DNA from: CAZZCP01 sp964653235
GTDB lineage: Bacteria > Bdellovibrionota > Bdellovibrionia > Bdellovibrionales > UBA840
DNA: 5,185 nucleotides
Direction of reading: 5' to 3'
NCBI GenBank assembly: GCA_964653235.1
Contig: CAZZCP010000115.1
Span: 1 to 5,185, forward strand
Part shown: positions 1-5,185 of the stretch, one piece after another
How the letters are laid out: the number at the start of each line of letters is the position of its first letter
Numbering within the stretch: the stretch's first letter is position 1
Position numbers and translations under genes: made by a program
The notes under the pieces: model-generated
What the model saw: only the letters and a program-made list of their open reading frames with translations
Told to the model about the DNA's origin: nothing
Databases searched by the model: none

Positions 1-239
1 TCTTAAAAGAGCAAGGCACTGTTTTGGTTTATTTTAATCTAAATCGCAACGGCAGTGTCTCTAATGTAAGGCTTGCTAAGTCCTCTGGCTATTCACGTTT
101 AGATCGCTCCGCTCTTGAGGCACAAAAAAACCACCGATTTCGCGGTGGTACTCCAGGTGTGTACTACAAGGCATTTGTCTTTCGCCTTAGTGGTTCGACT
201 CAAGATCTGCCATCAAGATTAAGGCGAGGTAGAAACTAG
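1..239 (+). CDS. TonB-family C-terminal domain protein (3' end only)
   Basis: This is the last 78 complete codons of a gene that begins before the window, reading from base 3 to the TAG at 237-239. The peptide matches the TonB C-terminal fold (TonB_C, also found in AgmX/PglI-type proteins): a Gly-Thr-Val-Leu-Val strand, then 'NRNGSVSNVRLAKSSG', then 'LDRSALEAQKNHRF', which is the usual G-x-V...SSG...LD-x-A-A-L...F pattern. Proteins of this type sit in the periplasm, usually anchored by an N-terminal membrane helix, and pass energy or force from inner-membrane motor complexes (ExbB/ExbD-like) to outer-membrane partners. After the domain there is a short basic tail (RLRRGRN) that is not part of the fold. 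An in-frame TTG at 24-26 lies inside the first strand of the domain and is not the true start. Without the upstream part I cannot tell a true TonB from an AgmX-like or other TonB_C-containing protein. Confidence 0.8.
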   Translation, partial: LKEQGTVLVYFNLNRNGSVSNVRLAKSSGYSRLDRSALEAQKNHRFRGGTPGVYYKAFVFRLSGSTQDLPSRLRRGRN

Positions 240-370
240 TTCTCGTCTCCGAAAAGTTCTTCTTTCGATTTGGTCGTTCCGTTTACACGGATATCACGTT
301 TACGATCTGTTCCGCTCTTAGTTTTTTTACGGCGACGAATGGCTTTGGTTTGTTTTGTATTCGAAGGCAT
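236..370 (-). CDS. small, highly basic 44-residue protein, function unknown
   Basis: A complete 44-codon gene runs on the minus strand from ATG (370-368) to TAG (238-236). It starts MPSNTKQTKAIRRRKK and ends in an acidic stretch around residues 37-43 (EELFGDE). I count 14 Lys/Arg against 6 Asp/Glu, with the positive charge concentrated in residues 6-28, so binding to nucleic acid or the ribosome is a reasonable guess but only that. Three things support a real gene. GGAG lies 5 nt before the ATG, a promoter-like pair lies just upstream, and the layout (basic body, Asn-Gly-Thr-Thr turn, E-L-F-G tail) resembles small Lys/Arg-rich hypothetical proteins I recall from delta-proteobacteria-like genomes. 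It has no signal peptide or membrane segment, so it is probably cytoplasmic. Its stop codon overlaps the stop of the converging TonB-domain gene. It follows the outer-membrane protein gene by 55 bp. Confidence 0.72.
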   Translation of the reverse strand: MPSNTKQTKAIRRRKKTKSGTDRKRDIRVNGTTKSKEELFGDEN

Positions 371-375
371 ACTCA

Positions 376-379
376 CTCC
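376..379 (-). promoter_or_regulatory. ribosome-binding site of the small basic protein gene
   Basis: On the minus strand the sequence reads TGGAGTGAGT followed by ATG. GGAG is 5 nt from the start codon, a normal Shine-Dalgarno position. This site is one of the main reasons for accepting the 44-codon gene. Confidence 0.7.
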
Positions 380-393
380 AATTTTGAGCTGAG

Positions 394-422
394 AAATTAG
401 GCGATAAGACTTGTTGAGTCAA
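394..422 (-). promoter_or_regulatory. putative sigma70-type promoter for the small basic protein gene
   Basis: On the minus strand, TTGACT (422-417) is followed after 17 bp by TAATTT (399-394). The -35 matches the consensus at 5 of 6 positions and the spacer is ideal. The -10 is weak at 3 of 6. Transcription would start about 17 nt before the ATG, leaving room for the GGAG site. The element sits immediately after the stop codon of the outer-membrane protein gene, so the small gene could be transcribed both by readthrough and from this promoter. Confidence 0.42.
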
Positions 423-425
423 GGT

Positions 426-1259
426 TTAGAAAAATACGCTGAGCTGAAAATTGTGCTGCCAGTGCTTAGAATCTTCATAGTTTTGCTGAAAAGCATAGTT
501 AAATTGAAGCCTTGGCCCCGCCCAGCCCAGCCCCAGAGTGTAGAGATTTTCATTGTTCATACCGTCTGAAAAGTGCCCCGCTCGCAAAAACCAATTGTCT
601 CTCATGATGAGCTCAAAGCCACCGCCCGTCTCGGCTCTTTTGCGAAGATTACTCTGCATTTGGTAGCGCACATCCCAGCGCAAACGAAAAATCCGGTGTG
701 GAAGGTAGGTCATACCTGCGGCCCAGGTTTGTGGTAGTAATTCGGGGTCAGTATTAAAAACATCATAAAATACGACACCAAAACCCAAATTGGGCGCAGG
801 AGTAATTAAAAACCCAATCGTTGCGTCGTGCTCGGCAGTATCGAGTTGAATGGCGCGAAAGCGCAGCTGCTGGCGATGAATGCCAATCCCGGCTGAAAAG
901 TAATTGGAGTAGCGAGTTGCAATGCTCAATTGAAAGTCTTGTTGTTCTAAATCACCTGCCGCATTGCGAGTATTTTTAATCGAATAGGCAAAGGCTCCCT
1001 TTAAATCAAAACCTGGGTTGGGGTCAGTAATGACTCCTGTATATTGTTCACTGCCGCGGCCCAAAGCATTTCTCTCTGCCTTGGCATAAGTTGCAAGATA
1101 AATCTTCTCGTTAAGAGCCGCTGAGGCGGGATTTAAATAGACTCCCTCGGTTGGGTGAACAGCTGCCCTTCCTGCATTGCCGATGGCTGCGGCTTCTGGT
1201 CCTATATAAAATTGTGCTTTGATCGTGAATGGAATGAAAAGCAAGATCCAAAACTTCAT
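426..1259 (-). CDS. outer-membrane beta-barrel protein, PorV/UPF0164-like
   Basis: A 277-residue exported protein. Residues 1-15 form a Sec signal peptide (Lys-2, hydrophobic core, cleavage probably after IKA). Residues 27-49 contain G-N-A-G-R-A-A-V...Y-L-N-P-A-S-A-A-L, which matches the N-terminal pattern of PorV/UPF0164/FadL-like barrels (G..G.A.......Y.NPA.L). The rest alternates polar and hydrophobic or aromatic residues in short strands separated by Gly/Asn/Asp turns. The chain ends in Phe (QLSVFF), the usual signal for BAM-assisted insertion into the outer membrane. The length suits a barrel of roughly 12-14 strands, which I have not predicted formally. It lies 22 bp downstream of the probable lipoprotein gene and is probably co-transcribed with it. 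An in-frame TAG sits two codons before the ATG, so this is the first possible start. The only purine-rich site, AGAGG, directly abuts the ATG, which is unusually close. Substrate or partner is unknown; transport and a secretion-accessory role are both possible. Confidence 0.78.
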   Translation of the reverse strand: MKFWILLFIPFTIKAQFYIGPEAAAIGNAGRAAVHPTEGVYLNPASAALNEKIYLATYAKAERNALGRGSEQYTGVITDPNPGFDLKGAFAYSIKNTRNAAGDLEQQDFQLSIATRYSNYFSAGIGIHRQQLRFRAIQLDTAEHDATIGFLITPAPNLGFGVVFYDVFNTDPELLPQTWAAGMTYLPHRIFRLRWDVRYQMQSNLRKRAETGGGFELIMRDNWFLRAGHFSDGMNNENLYTLGLGWAGPRLQFNYAFQQNYEDSKHWQHNFQLSVFF

Positions 1260-1281
1260 CCTCTAAGGCTAACGAAGCTTT

Positions 1282-2436
1282 TTAACGTTTGCAAATGCTT
1301 AAGTATTGATGGCAAAAGTTAGAAATTCCTCCCACTGGAATTAGGTCATCTTTTATCAAACAAGTTCTCAAACTAGTGGGGTCGGTTCTATAAACAATTT
1401 CATCAATTTGAATTGGCAAATCATAATCGTAACAGCCTGTATTCATTTTAGGCCGAATACAATCATTACCATCCCATTCCCAATCAGTGCCTAAAATTGC
1501 AAACATATGCTGCTCAGAAGTGGTAACCGTATCAAAATCTCCACAAACTTGAGGATCATCTCCAAATCTTACAATTTTATAGTGCCTACAACTGTAAGAA
1601 GCTCTTTGATTCATTTCGACTACACTTGTTGCCTCTGGTGAACGTAAGCCTTCATATTCTTCAATATCGCGAATTTTCTTATGTGCTGTTTTGTCGTTTG
1701 GATTGAGCGATGAACCATTTAAGAAATTGAGCTTATAGACATTCCCATAAATTCCTCTCTGGCTGCTGTCACCATAGTCTAGTGGGTCACGAGCACCACG
1801 AACGTCTCCGGCAGGATCATTGTAATCAAGAGTTAATACAATCTGACCTTGATTAAAACGAATCGACATCGGCCCATCTCCTTGGGTCGAAGTTTCAGAA
1901 ACTTCAAACAGGTTCTGGGGTAAGAGTTGCAGACTACCAATTTCATTGCCAAAAAAACGACTGAGTTGATTTCGGTTTAAAAAGCTCAGGCGCCTTATAT
2001 CAGAGGCAGGATTAAAGAAGCTGGGAGCAGAGTAGAGAATCGCACTGTTTCCGTAAGCCTCTACACTCATCGGGTTTTGAATATCGCGCACTGAGATCTG
2101 AGCCTGCAAGTTTTGCAGACTGTCGTTGTTTTCAAGAGCATCTAGTTTGGCAGCTTGGTCTCTCTCTTGAGTGCCCATTGAGTCGAAAAATGCATTGCTG
2201 AGCCGAATTCCTGTGTCTTGTCCTACAGCAGCGAATTTAAACGTAAAAAAATTATTGGGAGTCAATTTGCCATTGCAAGAACTATAAGCAATGGTGTCGA
2301 GCAATACATCGACGGCAAATGGCTCTGCTCTCTCTTGCGCCCTTGGAGTTTCACCCAATTGTCCGAGTTCTTGATCACAGTTCTGAAAACCGACGATGAG
2401 CAAAAACAGAGCCAATGTTGACAAAAAATATCTCAT
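1282..2436 (-). CDS. probable lipoprotein with cysteine-rich C-terminal region, function unknown
   Basis: A 384-residue exported protein that I do not recognise. Residues 1-19 look like a signal peptide (Arg-2, hydrophobic 4-15) ending in G-F-Q-N followed by Cys-20. The Cys is placed as in a lipoprotein, but Gln-Asn at -2/-1 departs from the classical Leu-Ala/Ser-Gly/Ala-Cys lipobox. I recall similar FQNC ends in predicted Bdellovibrio-group lipoproteins, so lipidation is likely rather than certain. Asp-21 follows the Cys, which in E. coli would favour inner-membrane retention, though that rule is not universal. Cys-54 and seven cysteines between 283 and 382 (283, 298, 326, 335, 359, 375, 382) make eight besides Cys-20, enough for four disulfides in the periplasm or outside the cell. 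The middle is rich in Asn, Asp and Gln with no repeats. I see no enzyme motif. There is no clear Shine-Dalgarno before the ATG, and an in-frame TAA three codons upstream rules out an earlier start. The gene heads the unit containing the barrel protein. Confidence 0.75.
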   Translation of the reverse strand: MRYFLSTLALFLLIVGFQNCDQELGQLGETPRAQERAEPFAVDVLLDTIAYSSCNGKLTPNNFFTFKFAAVGQDTGIRLSNAFFDSMGTQERDQAAKLDALENNDSLQNLQAQISVRDIQNPMSVEAYGNSAILYSAPSFFNPASDIRRLSFLNRNQLSRFFGNEIGSLQLLPQNLFEVSETSTQGDGPMSIRFNQGQIVLTLDYNDPAGDVRGARDPLDYGDSSQRGIYGNVYKLNFLNGSSLNPNDKTAHKKIRDIEEYEGLRSPEATSVVEMNQRASYSCRHYKIVRFGDDPQVCGDFDTVTTSEQHMFAILGTDWEWDGNDCIRPKMNTGCYDYDLPIQIDEIVYRTDPTSLRTCLIKDDLIPVGGISNFCHQYLSICKR

Positions 2437-2437
2437 A

Positions 2438-2453
2438 TTAGCTTATCGGCTAA
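2438..2453 (-). repeat. short inverted repeat just before the lipoprotein start codon
   Basis: TTAGC and GCTAA form a perfect 5-bp inverted repeat separated by 6 nt, ending one base before the lipoprotein ATG. In the transcript it could make a small hairpin where a ribosome-binding site would be expected, and no Shine-Dalgarno is visible there. Such a short repeat can easily occur by chance. Confidence 0.25.
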
Positions 2454-2529
2454 ATGGCAGTGTCACTTTAGTACGTTTTAGCTTGAAACAGAGAAATAAA
2501 GCGAAGTAATTTCAATAGCTTAAATTCTC

Positions 2530-2558
2530 TTGCCTAGTCCATTGGGGATCTTTATATT
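2530..2558 (+). promoter_or_regulatory. putative sigma70-type promoter of the galU operon
   Basis: TTGCCT (2530-2535) and TATATT (2553-2558) are separated by exactly 17 bp. Matches to the consensus are 4 of 6 for the -35 (TTG..., with C at position 5 and T at 6 deviating by type) or slightly fewer depending on scoring, and 5 of 6 for the -10. The -10 ends only 6 nt before the galU ATG, so transcription would begin at or within a base or two of the start codon. This is the best promoter-like sequence in the 128-bp divergent region. Confidence 0.5.
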
Positions 2559-2564
2559 GTCTTT

Positions 2565-3421
2565 ATGCCCAAGCTAAGGAAAGCAATCATACCTGCAGCC
2601 GGTCTTGGTTCTAGATTATTACCGGCCAGCTATTTTGTGCCCAAAGAGTTTTTCCCTATTTTTGATCAACCTGGTTTGATGAGAATTGCCCAAGAGGCAG
2701 TAGAAGCCGGAATTGAAGAACTGATTCTGATCGTTAGTGATGAAAAACCTATTTTAAAAAATTTTTTACAATCCAAACCAGGTCTCGATTCTATATTACC
2801 AAAAAAGATTGCCGAGCAAATCATAGGTTTGCAAAACAAATTAAAAGTTTCCTTCGTAACTCAAGAAAAAGCTTTAGGACTTGGACATGCAGTTTTGTGC
2901 GGAAAAGAACTTGTAGACGGTGAGGATTTTGCCGTTCTCCTGCCAGATGAGATTANNNNNNNNNNGGCGATCAGCTGGGACTCAGAGAACTCTTAGCCTG
3001 TTATGAGCAAAAAGATTCAAGTACTATTGCACTGATGCAAGTCGCTCCTTCAGATGTAGAAAAATATGGAATTGCCAAAATCGATACCGAGTCTCGCATC
3101 TTAGAACTGGTAGAAAAACCGAAGGCCTCTGAAGCACCCAGCCAGCTTGCTTTACCAGGAAGGTATATTTTTAAAAATAAAATTTTCGATTATTTAGAAA
3201 AAACTCCTCCTGGTAGGAATCAAGAGATTCAACTAACAGATGCTATGAATTTGTACTGCAAAGAGCATCCAATCTATGGCAAAAAAATCAAAGCCCTTCG
3301 TTTAGACACAGGCAACCCCGTTGATTTTATCTGTAGCAGTGTTCACATTGCTCTGCAAAGCCCAGAATATGGACCAAGCATACAAAAGAAACTTCACCAG
3401 GTTTTAGGTAACGATATATGA
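2565..3421 (+). CDS. galU: UTP-glucose-1-phosphate uridylyltransferase (interrupted by an assembly gap)
   Basis: GalU joins UTP and glucose-1-phosphate to give UDP-glucose and pyrophosphate in the cytoplasm, feeding lipopolysaccharide, capsule and glycolipid synthesis. The N-terminus carries the nucleotidyltransferase signature P-A-A-G-L-G-S-R (residues 10-17) followed by V-P-K-E (25-28). Then come L-G-L-G-H-A-V (104-110) and L-P-D-E-I (126-130), whose Asp is the family's metal-binding position. After the gap come V-E-K-P-K (3110-3124), G-R-Y-I-F, and E-I-Q-L-T-D-A (3224-3244), all typical of GalU/GtaB. Total length is about 285 residues, close to B. subtilis GtaB (about 290). Ten N at 2956-2965 put the two halves in different frames as written. 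The downstream half reads G-D-Q-L-G-L-R-E-L-L from 2966, so this is a gap-length artefact and not a broken gene. Oddities: the usual D-K-P after the Lys-Glu motif is D-Q-P (34-36), and the late D-x-G-x-K-L-G motif is D-T-G-N-P-V-D (3305-3325). The TGA overlaps the next gene's ATG. No Shine-Dalgarno at normal spacing precedes the ATG. Confidence 0.92.
2956..2965. other. assembly gap of 10 N inside galU
   Basis: Ten unknown bases follow the codon for Ile-130 plus one A. The upstream half is in the frame of 2565 and the downstream half is in the frame of 2966. Restoring one frame needs a true gap of 2, 5, 8, 11... bases. Aligned by memory with GtaB, about two to four residues are missing, so 5, 8 or 11 bases are the likely true sizes. 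Confidence 0.95.
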
Positions 3422-4251
3422 AATTCTTAGTTTTGATTTTATTTCATTTTTCAGCATGGGCTTATATCCCTCACTCATCCACTATTTTAGAGAAAACTTC
3501 TGATTTTAACGGAGATACTAGCTATATAATAAAACAAGAAGTGATTTTTCAAAACTCCAAAGAAAAACTTCGTATCACCGAAAATTGGAAGGTGATTGAT
3601 GGCAACAAACTTCTTCTTTATGCTATTGGAAACTCAACCAGCTACTATGCTCTTTTTATTGGTGACAGCCGGTACACAGTGAATGCTTCTGGAAAATTGG
3701 TAAAGAGCCAAGTTTCTCCAGACTTTTTTGAAAACTTTTTTCACCACCGACATGGTCCTTCGATTGCTGCCGACTTGATTCGACAAAATATTGCCCCCAG
3801 TGCTGTTGCTGAAAAGCAAAGAGTTTTTTATCAGTCTTCAAATATCGACTACAAGGGCCAAGAATTTGTATACCTCACTCGAGTCAATGGAGTCATTACT
3901 TATGGCATTGGCTATCCAACACCGGTAGGTAGCGAAACTCAAAACCCTGGTATTTGGATTGAACAAGATCAATTTCTAATTCGTAAAATTCGCTTTCCAT
4001 CACAGACCGAAGTCAGTGCTGATGAATATGCGGATTACACAAGAAATTTAAAATTTCCTCGTTTGCGAAAAATCAAATGGTCTCAGGGACTCACTCCCAT
4101 TCGTTTGCTCAATGTGAACGCCAAAAACTTTGATGCCAATGAGCTTCAAGATTTTAATCCCAATCAATTTGCAAAAAAAGCCAAACAAGCTCGTTTTGGA
4201 CAGTCTTCACTCGCCAGTAGTATCGAAGAATTCTATACGAGGTTCCGTTAG
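3418..4251 (+). CDS. secreted or periplasmic protein of unknown function between galU and priA
   Basis: A 277-residue protein that I do not recognise. Residues 1-15 are a clear Sec signal peptide (Lys-2, a hydrophobic stretch, cleavage after Ala-Trp-Ala), with no Cys at the cleavage site, so it is periplasmic or secreted and not a lipoprotein. There is no further membrane segment. The mature part looks rich in beta strands, with alternating hydrophobic residues around 36-43, 51-58, 64-71 and 76-81. A later stretch, G-I-W-I-E-Q-D-Q-F-L-I-R-K-I-R-F-P (178-194), reads like the strand pair of LolA/LppX-type barrels that carry lipids (L-W-I-D...P-V-R). That comparison is only a fold-level hunch. 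A His-His-Arg-His cluster lies at 109-112. The C-terminus (250-277) is likely helical and basic. The ATG overlaps the galU TGA by 4 bp, with an AGG nine bases upstream, so translation is probably coupled to galU. The stop overlaps the priA GTG by one base. Confidence 0.8.
   Translation: MKFLVLILFHFSAWAYIPHSSTILEKTSDFNGDTSYIIKQEVIFQNSKEKLRITENWKVIDGNKLLLYAIGNSTSYYALFIGDSRYTVNASGKLVKSQVSPDFFENFFHHRHGPSIAADLIRQNIAPSAVAEKQRVFYQSSNIDYKGQEFVYLTRVNGVITYGIGYPTPVGSETQNPGIWIEQDQFLIRKIRFPSQTEVSADEYADYTRNLKFPRLRKIKWSQGLTPIRLLNVNAKNFDANELQDFNPNQFAKKAKQARFGQSSLASSIEEFYTRFR
4239..4242 (+). promoter_or_regulatory. ribosome-binding site fixing the priA GTG start
   Basis: GAGG lies inside the last codons of the upstream gene, 8 nt before the GTG at 4251. 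In the priA frame a TAG at 4218-4220 closes the reading frame, and no ATG, GTG or TTG lies between it and 4251. The GTG is therefore the first usable start. Confidence 0.7.
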
Positions 4252-5185
4252 TGAGCGAAATTTGGAAGATCGCTGTAGATGCTCCCTTGGAGGAGCCGCT
4301 AAGCTATGAGTCCGAATTGGGTTTAAAAGCTGGTTTGCACGTCAAGGTTCCCTTGGGACGGGGAGCAAGAAAAGTATCTGGCGTAGTTCTTTCTCAAGAA
4401 ACAAAAACACCAGAATTTAAAATGAAGAAAATCAGTAGCATTGAAGAGCACCCGCGCCTGCCGGATCACTATATTCAATGGGCAAAGTGGCTTGCTAAGT
4501 ATTACTTTCATCCCATCGGCCAAGTTTTAGATCTTGCCTACCCCCCTTTGCCTAAAAGTAAAAAGCCAAGAAAGTCTAAAAAGGCTGCTATTATTCCCGA
4601 TGTTGCAAAAAAAGACCCTCCCGAACTCAATGAAGAGCAAAAGAAGGTGTATTTTGATATATCTAAGAAAACAGATTTTGCCTGCCACCTTCTCTATGGC
4701 ATCACCGGATCGGGAAAAACCGAGGTTTATCTACAACTTTTTCAAGATTGTATTTTGCAAGGCAAACAAGGAATTTTTCTATTGCCAGAAATTTCGCTGA
4801 CCCCGCAATTGATTCGTAGATTTGCCGAAAGATTTGGCGATCAAATTGCAGTGATTCATTCTCATCTCACAGAAAGAGAAAAAACCAACCAATGGTGGGA
4901 TATGCTTGAGAAAAAAAAGCAAATATTGATTGGTGCAAGGTCAGCTCTGTTTTGTCCAATTGAAAATCTAGGAATGATTGTTGTCGACGAAGAACATGAA
5001 ACTAGCTACAAGCAAGATGAGAAATTAAAATACAATGCTCGAGATGCAGCCATTGTTCTTGCACAAAAAGCCAATTGTCCAGTCATTTTAGGCTCTGCAA
5101 CTCCCAGTTTAGAAACTTGGCAAAATGCTCAAAGCGGAAAGTACCTGCTTCACAAAATTACGAAAAGAGCAAAGCAAGCTGAGTT
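4251..5185 (+). CDS. priA: primosomal protein N' (replication restart helicase PriA), 5' part
   Basis: PriA binds abandoned replication forks, unwinds the lagging strand 3' to 5', and starts reloading of the replicative helicase. About 311 codons are visible and the gene runs off the window. Residues 1 to about 98 match the PriA 3'-DNA-binding domain (an A-V-D-A-P-L-E-E-P-L-S-Y start, V-P-L-G-R-G, then Y-Y-F-H-P-I-G at 84-90). A Lys-rich linker follows (around 101-125), then L-N-E-E-Q (126-130). Helicase lobe 1 has the Walker A motif T-G-S-G-K-T-E-V-Y-L (from 152), L-L-P-E-I-S-L-T-P-Q, H-S-H-L, G-A-R-S-A-L-F, the Walker B D-E-E-H (246-249), S-Y-K-Q, Y-N-A-R-D, and G-S-A-T-P-S (281-286), all PriA hallmarks. 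Walker A lies about 75 residues earlier than in E. coli PriA, and the missing length corresponds to the winged-helix domain. The zinc-binding region and lobe 2 lie beyond the window. GTG start at 4251, one base overlapping the upstream stop. Confidence 0.96.
   Translation, partial: MSEIWKIAVDAPLEEPLSYESELGLKAGLHVKVPLGRGARKVSGVVLSQETKTPEFKMKKISSIEEHPRLPDHYIQWAKWLAKYYFHPIGQVLDLAYPPLPKSKKPRKSKKAAIIPDVAKKDPPELNEEQKKVYFDISKKTDFACHLLYGITGSGKTEVYLQLFQDCILQGKQGIFLLPEISLTPQLIRRFAERFGDQIAVIHSHLTEREKTNQWWDMLEKKKQILIGARSALFCPIENLGMIVVDEEHETSYKQDEKLKYNARDAAIVLAQKANCPVILGSATPSLETWQNAQSGKYLLHKITKRAKQAE

Noticed and set aside
24..26. TTG as the start of a short complete gene
   Set aside because: The frame is open to the window edge, and the TTG falls inside the first strand of the TonB-type domain, so the gene is truncated by the window and not short.
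408..420. GACT-N5-AGTC inverted repeat overlapping the -35 of the small gene, considered as an operator or a terminator for the barrel gene
   Set aside because: A 4-bp stem is too short, there is no T-run after it, and it is expected by chance.
2218..2421. 67-codon open frame on the plus strand
   Set aside because: It lies entirely inside the lipoprotein gene on the other strand, has no ribosome-binding site that I can see, and has no recognisable domain.
2437..2564. Search for a promoter for the lipoprotein gene in the divergent region
   Set aside because: Candidates such as TTGAAA or TAAAGT on the minus strand have no acceptable partner at 16-18 bp, so no site is called.
3634..3841. Two overlapping 61-codon minus-strand frames
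   Set aside because: Both are antisense to the secreted-protein gene, overlap each other in different frames, and show no protein features.
4323..4800. Minus-strand 66-codon and plus-strand 88-codon frames
   Set aside because: Both lie inside priA, whose own frame carries unmistakable helicase motifs. They are chance open frames.
4911..4918. Run of eight A followed by G in priA, in phase as A-AAA-AAG, like the dnaX slippery site
   Set aside because: The frame continues normally with conserved PriA motifs, I see no stimulatory stem or upstream Shine-Dalgarno pattern, and A-runs are common in this Lys-rich AT-leaning sequence.

Overview
The window is an ordinary-looking chromosomal segment from a Gram-negative bacterium. 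An outer-membrane barrel protein, a probable lipoprotein, a TonB-type C-terminal domain and two proteins with Sec signal peptides all point to a double-membrane cell. The moderately AT-leaning composition, the Phe-Gln-Asn-Cys end of the lipoprotein signal and the TonB_C-domain protein would fit the Bdellovibrio group (Bdellovibrionota), but that is a tentative inference from memory, not a demonstrated placement. I see no mobile element, CRISPR array, tRNA or rRNA.

Left part (1-2436). The window opens with the 3' end of a plus-strand gene encoding a TonB-family C-terminal domain. It converges on three minus-strand genes. Read 5' to 3' on the minus strand, these are a cysteine-containing probable lipoprotein (2436-1282), an outer-membrane barrel protein of the PorV/UPF0164-like type (1259-426), and a 44-residue very basic protein (370-236). 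The last has its own good ribosome-binding site and a plausible promoter. The first two are 22 bp apart and probably form a surface/envelope transcription unit of unknown purpose. The small gene and the TonB-domain gene overlap tail to tail through a shared CTAG.

Right part (2437-5185). A 128-bp divergent intergenic region separates the lipoprotein gene from a tight plus-strand cluster: galU (UTP-glucose-1-phosphate uridylyltransferase, interrupted by a 10-N assembly gap), an unrecognised secreted protein of 277 aa, and priA (replication-restart helicase, cut by the window end). The three genes overlap by 4 bp and 1 bp, so they are probably co-transcribed and translationally coupled. They join nucleotide-sugar supply for envelope polysaccharide, an exported protein and replication restart in one message.

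The points most worth a second look are a PriA with no room for the winged-helix domain between its N-terminal DNA-binding domain and its helicase core, a galU promoter placed so that the transcript would be nearly leaderless, the small basic protein gene, and the cysteine-rich probable lipoprotein. I did not find a convincing novel multi-gene system.
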